Of a stretch of DNA of 61,550 nt, positions 33,539 to 40,683 are shown piece by piece; the stretch's first letter is position 1, and every line of letters begins with the position of its first letter. The notes below the pieces were generated by a model. That model was not told where the DNA came from. It was given only the letters and a program-made list of their open reading frames with translations, and did no database searches. Made by a program: the position numbers and the translations under genes. Source of the DNA: Deltaproteobacteria bacterium (GTDB lineage Bacteria > UBA10199 > SPLOWO2-01-44-7). The stretch lies in the NCBI GenBank assembly GCA_023265595.1, contig JAHFSU010000008.1, positions 1 to 61,550 on the forward strand, written 5' to 3'.

Positions 33539-34444
33539 ATGCCGCAAATCAAACCGTTCCAATTTCATTTGGCGAAAATTTCCGGAGCGGAGGTCCGTCT
33601 CGTGGAAGGACTTTTGGATTTTCTGCCGGCCACCGGTTTGAGAGAGACTCTCAACCTGGCCATCCGAAAAGCGCTCAACAAATATCTGCCGGATATTCGC
33701 TATTATGTGGAACGGGTTGAACCGCTTCACTTCCACGATTTTTTTGCATTGCTTCCCAACATTTGCACCGTCGGGGTTTTAGGGTTGAACCCATTTCAGG
33801 AAAAGGGTTTTGTCGAGATCGACCCTGTTTTAAACCAACGGGTCATTGCCAAATTGCTGGGCGGCAAATCGGAGGAGATGACGGAGCTCAAAATGTTGAC
33901 TGAAACCGAACAAGGCGTCGTCGAATTTTTAATTTTGAAGATATTGTCGCAAATTCATAAATTGAGCGGGGAAGAAGAGAGGCTCCATTTCCGGCTCGAG
34001 CAGATGATTTTGGAGCCGAATCATTTAAAACAATTCATTCGAAAAGATTATCCTCTGGTCTGCATCAAAATCCATGTTGCTTTTTTAAAGCAGTCGGGTT
34101 TTGTCAAAATTATCCTTCCTCATCCGTGGGTGGTTGAGGGCTTTTTGCAGGATCTGCCAAAAGAAAAATCGCATCTGTTGCAAGAACTCAAAAAAAATTT
34201 GAGCCATTTTGATTATATTCCGCTTGAGCTGTTCGGTTCGCTGGGAGATGTCCGAATCCATTTTGATGATTTGAAAAATCTTGAAGAAGGAGATGTTGTC
34301 TTGTTTGATGCGACGGAATTGGTTAGAAAGGATGCGGCATTTCGGGGTGAAGTCAAACTGGTGGCCGGTCAAGGTGAATCGGGCGCCTTGACGGCCCTTT
34401 GGGAAGGTTTTGCGGAGAAAGGTCGATGTCGTATAACGAAGTAG
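33539..34444 (+). CDS. sctQ: Sorting-platform protein SctQ, FliM-like
   Basis: 301 aa from ATG 33539; TTG 33527 overlapping the sctP stop is an alternative. A FliM-middle-domain-like stretch is seen at about 90-140 ('GFVEIDPVLNQRVIAKLLGG' and 'LTETEQGVVEF'), and a C-terminal SpoA-like region (about 235-295, 'PLELFGSLGDVRI' to 'GEVKLVAGQG'). SctQ forms the cytoplasmic pods of the sorting platform. A separate FliN-type SpoA protein follows, so the FliM/FliN pair is kept as in flagella instead of a fused SctQ. Confidence 0.85.
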   Translation: MPQIKPFQFHLAKISGAEVRLVEGLLDFLPATGLRETLNLAIRKALNKYLPDIRYYVERVEPLHFHDFFALLPNICTVGVLGLNPFQEKGFVEIDPVLNQRVIAKLLGGKSEEMTELKMLTETEQGVVEFLILKILSQIHKLSGEEERLHFRLEQMILEPNHLKQFIRKDYPLVCIKIHVAFLKQSGFVKIILPHPWVVEGFLQDLPKEKSHLLQELKKNLSHFDYIPLELFGSLGDVRIHFDDLKNLEEGDVVLFDATELVRKDAAFRGEVKLVAGQGESGALTALWEGFAEKGRCRITK

Positions 34445-34483
34445 TGTATGGTACCTGTTAACATATGCTCGTCGGAGGCAAAA

Positions 34484-34834
34484 ATGGCTAAGAAAAAGGG
34501 TCAGGATGAAGATGTGACTGAGGTCGGCCTTGATTTGAGCGATCTTGAAGAAAAACAGGAACAAAAAGAGGAAAAGAGCGATTTTTCCGGTGATTTTTCC
34601 GATGAAGTGGTTTCCATGTCGGAAGATGTCCCCGTGCACCTTGTGGCTGTTTTGGGAAAAAAGAAGATATCGCTTAAAGATCTTTTGAAGCTGAAAGTGG
34701 GGCATACCCTCGATTTGGAAAGGGCCCCGAACGAATTTGTCGATCTCGTTGCAAACGGCAAGGTGATTGCCCGCGGGGAGCTCGTTGAAATCGACGGGAA
34801 ACTCGGCGTTCGGGTTATTAAGATGCTGAAATAG
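34484..34834 (+). CDS. FliN-like SpoA-domain protein (SctQ C-subunit)
   Basis: 116 aa; ATG 34484 has the Shine-Dalgarno 'CGGAGG', so the upstream in-frame start is not used. Acidic N-terminal 50 residues, then a complete SpoA domain: 'VPVHLVAVLGKKKISLKDLL', 'LKVGHTLDLERAPNEFVDL' and 'NGKVIARGELVEIDGKLGVRV', the FliN pattern. It partners with the FliM-like SctQ in the sorting platform or C-ring. In many injectisomes this unit arises from an internal start within sctQ; here it is a separate gene, as in flagella. Confidence 0.93.
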   Translation: MAKKKGQDEDVTEVGLDLSDLEEKQEQKEEKSDFSGDFSDEVVSMSEDVPVHLVAVLGKKKISLKDLLKLKVGHTLDLERAPNEFVDLVANGKVIARGELVEIDGKLGVRVIKMLK

Positions 34835-34837
34835 GCT

Positions 34838-34918
34838 GTCATTCCGGCCGCGTATCGTAGTACGGGGCAGGCTCCAGCCGAACCCAGACGGGACCCCGGC
34901 TTTCGTCGGGGTGATGAA
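34838..34918. repeat. Dispersed palindromic repeat between fliN- and fliO-like genes
   Basis: TCATTCCGGC at 34838 and the hairpin CCCCGGCTTTCGTCGGGG near 34894-34911 belong to the widespread ATTCCGGCTTTCGCCGGAAT family. The insert occupies nearly all of the 86-bp gap, which is the largest gap inside the operon. Confidence 0.7.
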
Positions 34919-34920
34919 AT

Positions 34921-35220
34921 ATGGATTTTACAATACTCTTTCTTCAGATGCTTTTTGCGTTGTTAGTCGTTTGCGCCGGGGCCGTCGTTGTTCTTAAATA
35001 TCTTTTGCCCCGGATGAGCGGGCTTAAAAAATGGCAAAAGGGGGACACTTTTGAATTGGTCAGTCGTTTCAATTTGGATTATAAAAGGACAATCTATTTA
35101 GTCAGGGTCGGAAAAAAGTATCTCGTCTTGGGGGGAGCCGAAGGGGGGCTCCAATTGTTGGCGGAATTGCCGGAGGGCGACGTCACAACAAGGGAGCATC
35201 ATGGATCGAAAATTGCGTAG
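34921..35220 (+). CDS. FliO-like export apparatus assembly protein
   Basis: 99 aa. One N-terminal membrane helix (about 4-26), then a small cytoplasmic beta domain with 'FELVSRFNLDYKRTIYLVRVG' (positions about 43-63) and 'KYLVLGGAEGGLQLL', the FliO signature ('L..R..LD....L.LV.VG...LLLG.'). FliO helps assemble the FliP (SctR) pentamer in flagella; injectisomes normally lack it. Its end overlaps sctR by 20 bp. Position before sctR matches fliO-fliP order. The call is strong by pattern and position. Confidence 0.88.
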   Translation: MDFTILFLQMLFALLVVCAGAVVVLKYLLPRMSGLKKWQKGDTFELVSRFNLDYKRTIYLVRVGKKYLVLGGAEGGLQLLAELPEGDVTTREHHGSKIA

Positions 35221-35971
35221 CCGTTTTGTCTTTCTCTTTTCATTAATCGGTTCCATTTTATTTTCAGGTCCGCTGTTTGCGCAGGCGGCGAAGACCATCG
35301 GAGTCTCCCGCCCGCTCGTTTTGCTTTTGGCCTTGGCGGCCCTTTCTTTAGTCCCGTTTGTTTTAATGATGGCCACCTCTTTTGTGAAACTGGCCGTTGT
35401 TTTATCCCTAATTCGGAATGCGTTGGGAACCCAGCAGGTGCCGCCCAATATTGTGGTGACCGGATTGGCCCTCATTTTGACGGTCTACATTATGGCGCCG
35501 GTCGGGATTAAAGTTTATGATATTGCGAAAGAGACGATCAATCAGGGGACCAACCAGCCGTTGTTGTCTCAGGCTTCCGTCGAAATGTTGACGAAAGCGG
35601 TCAAAGAAGGAAAAGAACCGGTTCGCGATTTTTTGCTCCGACACGCCCATGAAAAGGAAAAAAAACTTTTTTATAATTTGGCCGTCGAGATGCGCAAAAA
35701 AGACAACGTAACCCAAGACATCAGCGAGAAAGATTTTTTGAACATCATCCCCGCGTTTGTGATCAGCGAATTGACGGAGGCCTTTCAAATCGGCTTCATC
35801 ATTTTTCTCCCCTTTCTGGTGATCGATATTGTCATTGCCAACATTTTGCTTTCCTTGGGTATGTTTCAAATTTCTCCCGTGACCTTGTCGCTGCCATTTA
35901 AACTTTTGCTTTTTGTGATGGTCGATGGCTGGCACCTGATTGTCAAAGGTCTGGTGCAGGGCTATTTATAA
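35201..35971 (+). CDS. sctR: T3SS export apparatus protein SctR (FliP family)
   Basis: 256 aa. Core component of the export gate pore (SctR5S4T1). Visible: 'SLVPFVLMMATSFVKLAVVLS' region (about 48-68), 'RNALGTQQVPPN', and 'AFQIGFIIFLPFLVIDIVIA' near 188-207. Four membrane helices as expected. The N-terminus (residues 1-27, ending 'PLFAQAA') looks like a cleavable signal peptide, a feature of flagellar FliP rather than of typical injectisome SctR. Preceded by FliO-like gene with 20-bp overlap. Confidence 0.96.
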   Translation: MDRKLRSRFVFLFSLIGSILFSGPLFAQAAKTIGVSRPLVLLLALAALSLVPFVLMMATSFVKLAVVLSLIRNALGTQQVPPNIVVTGLALILTVYIMAPVGIKVYDIAKETINQGTNQPLLSQASVEMLTKAVKEGKEPVRDFLLRHAHEKEKKLFYNLAVEMRKKDNVTQDISEKDFLNIIPAFVISELTEAFQIGFIIFLPFLVIDIVIANILLSLGMFQISPVTLSLPFKLLLFVMVDGWHLIVKGLVQGYL

Positions 35972-35974
35972 CTT

Positions 35975-36238
35975 ATGGACTATTTTTTAGGCATCGCCAA
36001 ACAGGCCCTCTTTTTATCGCTGATCATTACCGCGCCGCCGGTTTTGGTCGCGATGATTGTGGGGCTCGTCATCAGCATCTTGCAGGCCACCACGCAGATT
36101 CAGGAGCAGACGCTCACGTTCGTTCCCAAACTGGTTGCCGTTGTGATAGCCATGGTCCTCACCGCCGAATTGCTCACAGGCCAGCTTCTCTCATATACGC
36201 ATTGGTTGTTTGATAATTTTGCGCAATACGTAAAATAA
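35975..36238 (+). CDS. sctS: T3SS export apparatus protein SctS (FliQ family)
   Basis: 87 aa with two membrane helices, the standard size. 'LGIAKQALFLSLIITAPPVL' region followed by 'GLVISILQATTQIQEQTLTF' (the conserved ATQIQEQTL(T)F motif) identifies the FliQ/SctS family. Four copies join SctR and SctT in the export pore. It starts 3 bp after sctR and its stop directly precedes the sctT ATG. Confidence 0.97.
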   Translation: MDYFLGIAKQALFLSLIITAPPVLVAMIVGLVISILQATTQIQEQTLTFVPKLVAVVIAMVLTAELLTGQLLSYTHWLFDNFAQYVK

Positions 36239-37132
36239 ATGGAAACGGTTCTCCACGATTTAAATATCAACATCAATTTTCCTTTTGTGCTGACGATGGC
36301 GGCATTGATTTGGGCGCGCGTGTTGAGCGTGATTGTTGTGATTCCGTTTTTGTTCGGCAAACCGGTTCCGAGAACGGTGCGCGTCGGGGCCTCGGTCCTT
36401 TTGACGGTTTTTTTGTACCCGCTTTTGGTCGAAAAACAAATGGCGTCGCAGACAATCGATTTTCTGCGTCTCTTCGCCCTCTTTTTCAAAGAGATTTTGT
36501 TCGGCCTCTCCATCGGCTTTGCCGCCTCGATGCTCTTTTACGGCTTTGAAGCGGCCGGCCGGATGATCGATAACCAGCGCGGCGTCTCTCTCGCGAGGGT
36601 TTTGATTCCCGAATTGGGGGAGCAGTCTTCCATTTCGGGGCAGTTTCTTTTTCAATTTGCCGTCGTGATTTTTCTCGTTCTCGGCGGCCACCGGTTTTTT
36701 CTGAAGGCCTTGGCCGAAAGTTATCAGGCAGTGCCTCTTTTAAGTTTTCCGGAGAGTGTCTCCGGCCTCTTTCCGGTTGTCGACCTTTTTGGCGTTTTGA
36801 CCGGAAAGGTTTTATTTCTCTCGGTGCAGATTGCGGCGCCGGTCATTATCGCCGTGTTGATTGCCGATATTATTTTGGGAGTGACCAACCGTTTTGCGCC
36901 GCAGATTAATGTCTGGGAGTTGGGCTTTAACATCCGCGGCTATGTCGGCATTTTGCTTCTCTTTTTGTCGATGGGACTGATTGCCCGCCAGATTGAGTTT
37001 TACACCGAAAAATCAGGAAAAGAGGTTGTCCAAGTGATTGAGCGTTTCAAAGCCAAGCCGCCCCCCCTCCCAAAACCGTTGGAAGAGATCACCCCCGAAG
37101 AGCTCCAAAAACCGGCCCCGGTTGTCCCGTGA
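36239..37132 (+). CDS. sctT: T3SS export apparatus protein SctT (FliR family)
   Basis: 297 aa with about six membrane helices. 'WARVLSVIVVIPFLFGKPVP', 'FGLSIGFAASMLFYGFEAAGRMID' region and 'QFLFQFAVVIFL' are typical of FliR/SctT, which closes the export gate cone. C-terminal tail is Pro/Lys-rich and short, so it is not fused to FlhB/SctU. It is the last gene of the 27.8-37.1 kb operon; no sctU follows, unlike most T3SS and flagellar operons. Confidence 0.96.
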   Translation: METVLHDLNININFPFVLTMAALIWARVLSVIVVIPFLFGKPVPRTVRVGASVLLTVFLYPLLVEKQMASQTIDFLRLFALFFKEILFGLSIGFAASMLFYGFEAAGRMIDNQRGVSLARVLIPELGEQSSISGQFLFQFAVVIFLVLGGHRFFLKALAESYQAVPLLSFPESVSGLFPVVDLFGVLTGKVLFLSVQIAAPVIIAVLIADIILGVTNRFAPQINVWELGFNIRGYVGILLLFLSMGLIARQIEFYTEKSGKEVVQVIERFKAKPPPLPKPLEEITPEELQKPAPVVP

Positions 37133-37251
37133 TGGGGTATCGACTCCCCGACATAGAGCAGAATGGCGCCGCTACTTATCGGTATAATTTATAACTACTT
37201 GATTTTATTCAACTTAAACACTTTGCCCCTTTTGCAATCCGACACTTATTT

Positions 37252-37267
37252 TGGCATCACGGTTGCA
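37252..37267 (+). promoter_or_regulatory. Sigma-54 promoter of the translocator operon
   Basis: TGGCATCACGGTTGCA has GG (37253-37254) and GC (37265-37266) 10 bases apart, nearly identical to the other two sigma-54 sites. The start near 37278 leaves a 39-base leader with AGGAGG before ATG 37317. Confidence 0.88.
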
Positions 37268-37316
37268 TTACTCCTGATGCGAGACCCCATTTAGGGTCTT
37301 TTAAATAGGAGGCTTT

Positions 37317-38510
37317 ATGATTAGTGGTGGAGAACTTAGAATTAATCCGAGAGAAATGAAGGATACCAATAATGATGGAAAAATTAATGATGCAGAAATG
37401 AGTAAAGGTGTTATCGATGAAGCAACAACCCAACCAGTAGCCAATCAGACAGTAGATCTTGGCTCTGTTAAATTTGATGGTCAAACGTACGATTGGCAAA
37501 ATATTAAAGAGGCTCTAAAAAATGCTGCAGATCATCATCCAATAACAGCGGGATCTAATCTTAGTTTCGACGAAGTGAAAACAGAGCTTAAGAAAATTTT
37601 GTTAGGTAAATTAGATCAAGAAATTAGCAAAGTGCGTCAGGCGCAAGCTGAATTAGATGCAGAAAAAGCCAAGACTCCAAAGAATAATAACACTATTAAA
37701 ACAAAACAAGACGCTTTAACAGAAGCCAAAAATAGTTTGGAAAGAACTCTCAATCAAGCCCGCGCGGCCGGTGTAAATACGCAGCGACAAGTTACCGAAG
37801 CCTCCAATTTGTTAGGAAGGGCTGCACCCGAAGGGGGAGCCGGTTCCGGTTCCGCCAATTTCAAAGCGCAGACAGCCAATCCACAGGTGGCGATGCCTCC
37901 GGCTCCTCAAGCCGGTGCGCCGACGGGTGGACAAGGTGCGGCCGGTGCTCCACAAGCGGCTGCCCTGACGGCCGGGCCCAATTATTCCGGTTATGGGCCG
38001 AACGGTCTCAGCGGTATGTCCAACCCAACCTCCGCCGCTTATGCCAACGCTTTGGCTTTTGATGCCAGCGCCGGTTTTGGCGATGCGATTACGCAATCAG
38101 GAAATGCCCGCCGCGAAGGCCAAAAGCTGATGATGCTGTTTTACTTTTTTGCCCGCATGGCCGAATCGGGTGATTTGGGAGCCATGTATCAATTCATCAA
38201 GTTCATCACTTATATTATTGCCAAAGACAAGGCGCGCCAAAATATCCAACTCGGTTCCAAATTGATCCAGTTGCAGGATGTCTCCAGAAAGGCGACTGAT
38301 GCTTTGTTGAAGAGCGATCCGAACGATTCCACCGCCTTCTTGAAGGCGCAGCAACAGACCAAAGGGATCACCGATGCGGTTTCCACATCCCAAAAATTGA
38401 TTGCCGATACGTTGCAAGAATTTGCGCACGTGGTCGAATCGCTTGTGAACTCAAGCAAGAACTTGCTGGATGCTTGGGGCAGAGTCTTGAGAACGGCTAG
38501 CTCGAGATAA
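37317..38510 (+). CDS. Probable T3SS translocator/tip protein with N-terminal EF-hand loop
   Basis: 397 aa, Shine-Dalgarno AGGAGG. Residues 16-27 'DTNNDGKINDAE' match the 12-residue EF-hand calcium loop (Asp1, Asn3, Asp5, Gly6, Ile8, Glu12). Helical coiled coil at about 95-155, Ala/Gly/Pro-rich linker at 165-240, then a C-terminal helical domain with a hydrophobic stretch (about 272-300, 'LMMLFYFFARMAESG', 'FIKFITYIIAKD') and long helices to the end. No Sec signal. Followed by an SycD-like chaperone, the usual partner of translocators. Translocator role is inferred from context. The 5' third of the gene is more AT-rich than the rest. Confidence 0.75.
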   Translation: MISGGELRINPREMKDTNNDGKINDAEMSKGVIDEATTQPVANQTVDLGSVKFDGQTYDWQNIKEALKNAADHHPITAGSNLSFDEVKTELKKILLGKLDQEISKVRQAQAELDAEKAKTPKNNNTIKTKQDALTEAKNSLERTLNQARAAGVNTQRQVTEASNLLGRAAPEGGAGSGSANFKAQTANPQVAMPPAPQAGAPTGGQGAAGAPQAAALTAGPNYSGYGPNGLSGMSNPTSAAYANALAFDASAGFGDAITQSGNARREGQKLMMLFYFFARMAESGDLGAMYQFIKFITYIIAKDKARQNIQLGSKLIQLQDVSRKATDALLKSDPNDSTAFLKAQQQTKGITDAVSTSQKLIADTLQEFAHVVESLVNSSKNLLDAWGRVLRTASSR

Positions 38511-38519
38511 TAATAGCGC

Positions 38520-38557
38520 TTCCCCTCCTTTGCAAAAAAGGAGGGGAATGCCTTTTA
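38520..38557 (+). terminator. Hairpin between translocator-like gene and chaperone gene
   Basis: TTCCCCTCCTTT pairs with AAAAGGAGGGGAA (38520-38548) and is followed by TGCCTTTT. It may reduce read-through into the chaperone gene. The CCCCTCCTTT core is also a common dispersed repeat. Confidence 0.6.
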
Positions 38558-38578
38558 TCTTGGCTAAAGGGCGAAAAA

Positions 38579-39190
38579 ATGATAGATTTCAACATAATGG
38601 CTAAGAAAGAGACACCGAAGGGCCCCGCGAAGATTCCTTCCAAAACGCCCGAACAAGAGGCTAAAGAGGCCGATCTCTTTTTTGAAGAGCTGGAGAACCG
38701 CCTCAAAAATGTTCCGCAGGAAGAGATTCAGGCCGGCGCCAAAAAAATCAGCGATTTTTTGGAAGGAAAAATCGGTTGGGGGGAGGTTTTTAATTTCACT
38801 CCGGAGCAGATCGAACAGATGGCCGAAATGGGCTACACCCATTTCAAAGTGGGTCGTTATCAAGATGCCGAACGATTTTTCAAGGTTCTCACCATTTTGG
38901 ATTGGGACAATTTTTATTATCACTCGATGCTCGGTTCCATCTTGCAGCGCCAAAAAAGAGAAGGGGAGGCGATTGTGGAATATACGCAGGCATTGGAATC
39001 GAATCCCAACGATATCGTCAGTCTGACCAACCGGGGGGAGATTTTCATGAAAAACGGCTGGCTCGCGAATGCGGCGCAGGATTTTGATAAGGCCATCGCG
39101 CTCGATTCCAAAAAAGAAAACAAATGGGCCAATCGTGCGCGCGTGCTCAAAGAACAGTTGGAGAAAAACAGAGCCGCCGCCAAAAAGTAG
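38579..39190 (+). CDS. SycD/LcrH-like TPR chaperone of translocators
   Basis: 203 aa. N-terminal polar tail (1-65), then the SycD/LcrH core: 'EQMAEMGYTHFKVGRYQDAERFF' region, 'LDWDNFYYHSMLGSILQRQKREGEAIVEYTQAL' region and a third TPR 'NRGEIFMKNGWLANAAQDF' (quoted by pattern; positions about 78-175). LcrH-class chaperones keep hydrophobic translocators soluble before export. Start at ATG 38579; ATG 38597 is possible. It is 7 bp from the next gene. Confidence 0.88.
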   Translation: MIDFNIMAKKETPKGPAKIPSKTPEQEAKEADLFFEELENRLKNVPQEEIQAGAKKISDFLEGKIGWGEVFNFTPEQIEQMAEMGYTHFKVGRYQDAERFFKVLTILDWDNFYYHSMLGSILQRQKREGEAIVEYTQALESNPNDIVSLTNRGEIFMKNGWLANAAQDFDKAIALDSKKENKWANRARVLKEQLEKNRAAAKK

Positions 39191-39197
39191 GTAATCT

Positions 39198-40127
39198 ATG
39201 GCCGTTGAAAATATTCGCCCCCACATCGAGAGAGACTCCCAAATTCGGCCGACGCTCGAACAGCCGGAACTGATCGATGCCCTTCGCCACGGCAATATCT
39301 ACGAAATTTTAAGGACTCCCGGCATCAATCGCCGCGACCTTGAAGAATATCTGGCCAACCAATCGCGGATTTTTCAAAATCAAATCGTTCAGGATTATCA
39401 AATTTATTCTGAAGAGGGGATGATCCCGACGCCGGAGATCGGCAGCCATTTTGCCGTCCATGCCAAAGAGATGACCCTCTCGGCTCAGGACCATCAATCC
39501 TTCAAGCAGGATATGCAAGCTTTGCAAAATTTTCCGCTCGAAGTTTCGACCGACGGCGCCGCAAAACCGCGCGTGAAATTCAAGGGGATGAAGGCGGATG
39601 TCGCAGGCGGTTCCGGACAGGATGTGGCCGGCATGGCTGAAAAAGATTTGAATCGCTGGAACGATTATTTTTCGGATCTTTCGATGAAGGTAATCGATGC
39701 GCAGGCGATGCAACAGTTGCAATCCAAAACGGCCGAGCTCAACCGCGAAGTGCAGCGGATGGTTTCGCTTGTGATGTCGGGGCAAATTGATCCGGAATAT
39801 GTGCTGATCGCCGCGGCCAAATCGAATATGCTGCAAAACGGCACCTTCTTTTCGTGGAAAGGGCGGCGCATCATGCAACTGAATGAGGAGATGGAGAAGG
39901 TCAATAAGGAATTGATCAAAATGGATCCGTCGGACAGAGGATTTTTATCGGAACAGACAATTGCCGCGCAAAAAACGCGGGCCGGTTCGACGCAGATGCA
40001 GCTCGAAATGATGGACATCCAGAAATTTGCGCAAAATATCGCGACGACGCTCGATTGGGTCAACAACGCCATTCGCCAAATGGCCCAGATGCGTCAGACC
40101 CCGACGCAGGCGATTGCGGCGCGATAA
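39198..40127 (+). CDS. Probable T3SS translocator/tip or gate-regulator protein
   Basis: 309 aa, largely helical, no Sec signal and no strong membrane segment. A Lys/Gly-containing central loop (about 120-150) divides the protein; the C-terminal region has long amphipathic helices rich in Met/Gln ('AQKTRAGSTQMQLEMM', 'WVNNAIRQMAQMRQTP'). It lies between two SycD-like chaperone genes, so it is probably a chaperone-bound exported protein such as a tip or hydrophilic translocator. No homologous family can be named from sequence alone. Confidence 0.7.
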   Translation: MAVENIRPHIERDSQIRPTLEQPELIDALRHGNIYEILRTPGINRRDLEEYLANQSRIFQNQIVQDYQIYSEEGMIPTPEIGSHFAVHAKEMTLSAQDHQSFKQDMQALQNFPLEVSTDGAAKPRVKFKGMKADVAGGSGQDVAGMAEKDLNRWNDYFSDLSMKVIDAQAMQQLQSKTAELNREVQRMVSLVMSGQIDPEYVLIAAAKSNMLQNGTFFSWKGRRIMQLNEEMEKVNKELIKMDPSDRGFLSEQTIAAQKTRAGSTQMQLEMMDIQKFAQNIATTLDWVNNAIRQMAQMRQTPTQAIAAR

Positions 40128-40131
40128 ATGG

Positions 40132-40151
40132 ATTCCGGCTTTCGCCGGAAT
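40132..40151. repeat. Dispersed hairpin repeat before second chaperone gene
   Basis: ATTCCGGCTTTCGCCGGAAT is a perfect inverted repeat inserted in the 31-bp gap between the 39198 gene and ATG 40159, close enough to affect translation initiation. Confidence 0.85.
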
Positions 40152-40158
40152 GACGAAC

Positions 40159-40683
40159 ATGGAAGAAAAAAAACAGACCGGCACGATCATCGATCCCAAT
40201 CCGGAGCGGCGCAAAAAAGTACTCGAAAAATTCTACGCCTTGCTCGAAGACAAGGTCAGCCTTGCGGAACTGAAGGGGTTCAAACGGGAACATCTCTATC
40301 AACTGGCCGAATCGGGTCATGTCAAGCTCAAGCACGGTCGCCTCGATGAGGCCGAAAAAATATTTCAGGCCCTGACCATGCTCGATCACCGGAACGCCTA
40401 TTTTCATGCGGCGATGGGGGCGGTGCATCAGAAAAAACACAAACCGGTGGAGGCGATTGTGGAATATTCGGTCGCCCTTTCGATCGATTCCAAAGACATT
40501 GTTTCGTTAGTGAATCGCGGTGAAATTTATCTGCGTCACAAAAACTTCCGAAAGGCGGCCGAAGATTTTCGGAGCGCCATTTTGCTCGACATGTCGGGCA
40601 AAAATCTCTGGGCCAACCGCGCCCGTTCCCTCGTCATTGCGATCAAACGTTCGATGGAAAAGACATCTGTCTCTACCAAGTAG
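40159..40683 (+). CDS. Second SycD/LcrH-like TPR chaperone
   Basis: 174 aa from ATG 40159, which follows directly after the dispersed hairpin. TPR units at about 48-155 ('QLAESGHVKLKHGRLDEAEK', 'AMGAVHQKKHKPVEAIVEY', 'NRGEIYLRHKNFRKAAEDF') give the same layout as the product of 38579, and the two proteins look like paralogues. Likely chaperone for the protein encoded just upstream. Its 3' end overlaps the convergent gene by 11 bp. Confidence 0.85.
   Translation: MEEKKQTGTIIDPNPERRKKVLEKFYALLEDKVSLAELKGFKREHLYQLAESGHVKLKHGRLDEAEKIFQALTMLDHRNAYFHAAMGAVHQKKHKPVEAIVEYSVALSIDSKDIVSLVNRGEIYLRHKNFRKAAEDFRSAILLDMSGKNLWANRARSLVIAIKRSMEKTSVSTK

Noticed and set aside
27868-37132. Real flagellar operon
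   Set aside because: No flagellin, hook, rod or motor gene in the window. SctV and the lipoprotein SctJ are of injectisome type, and SycD-like chaperones with translocator-like proteins follow.
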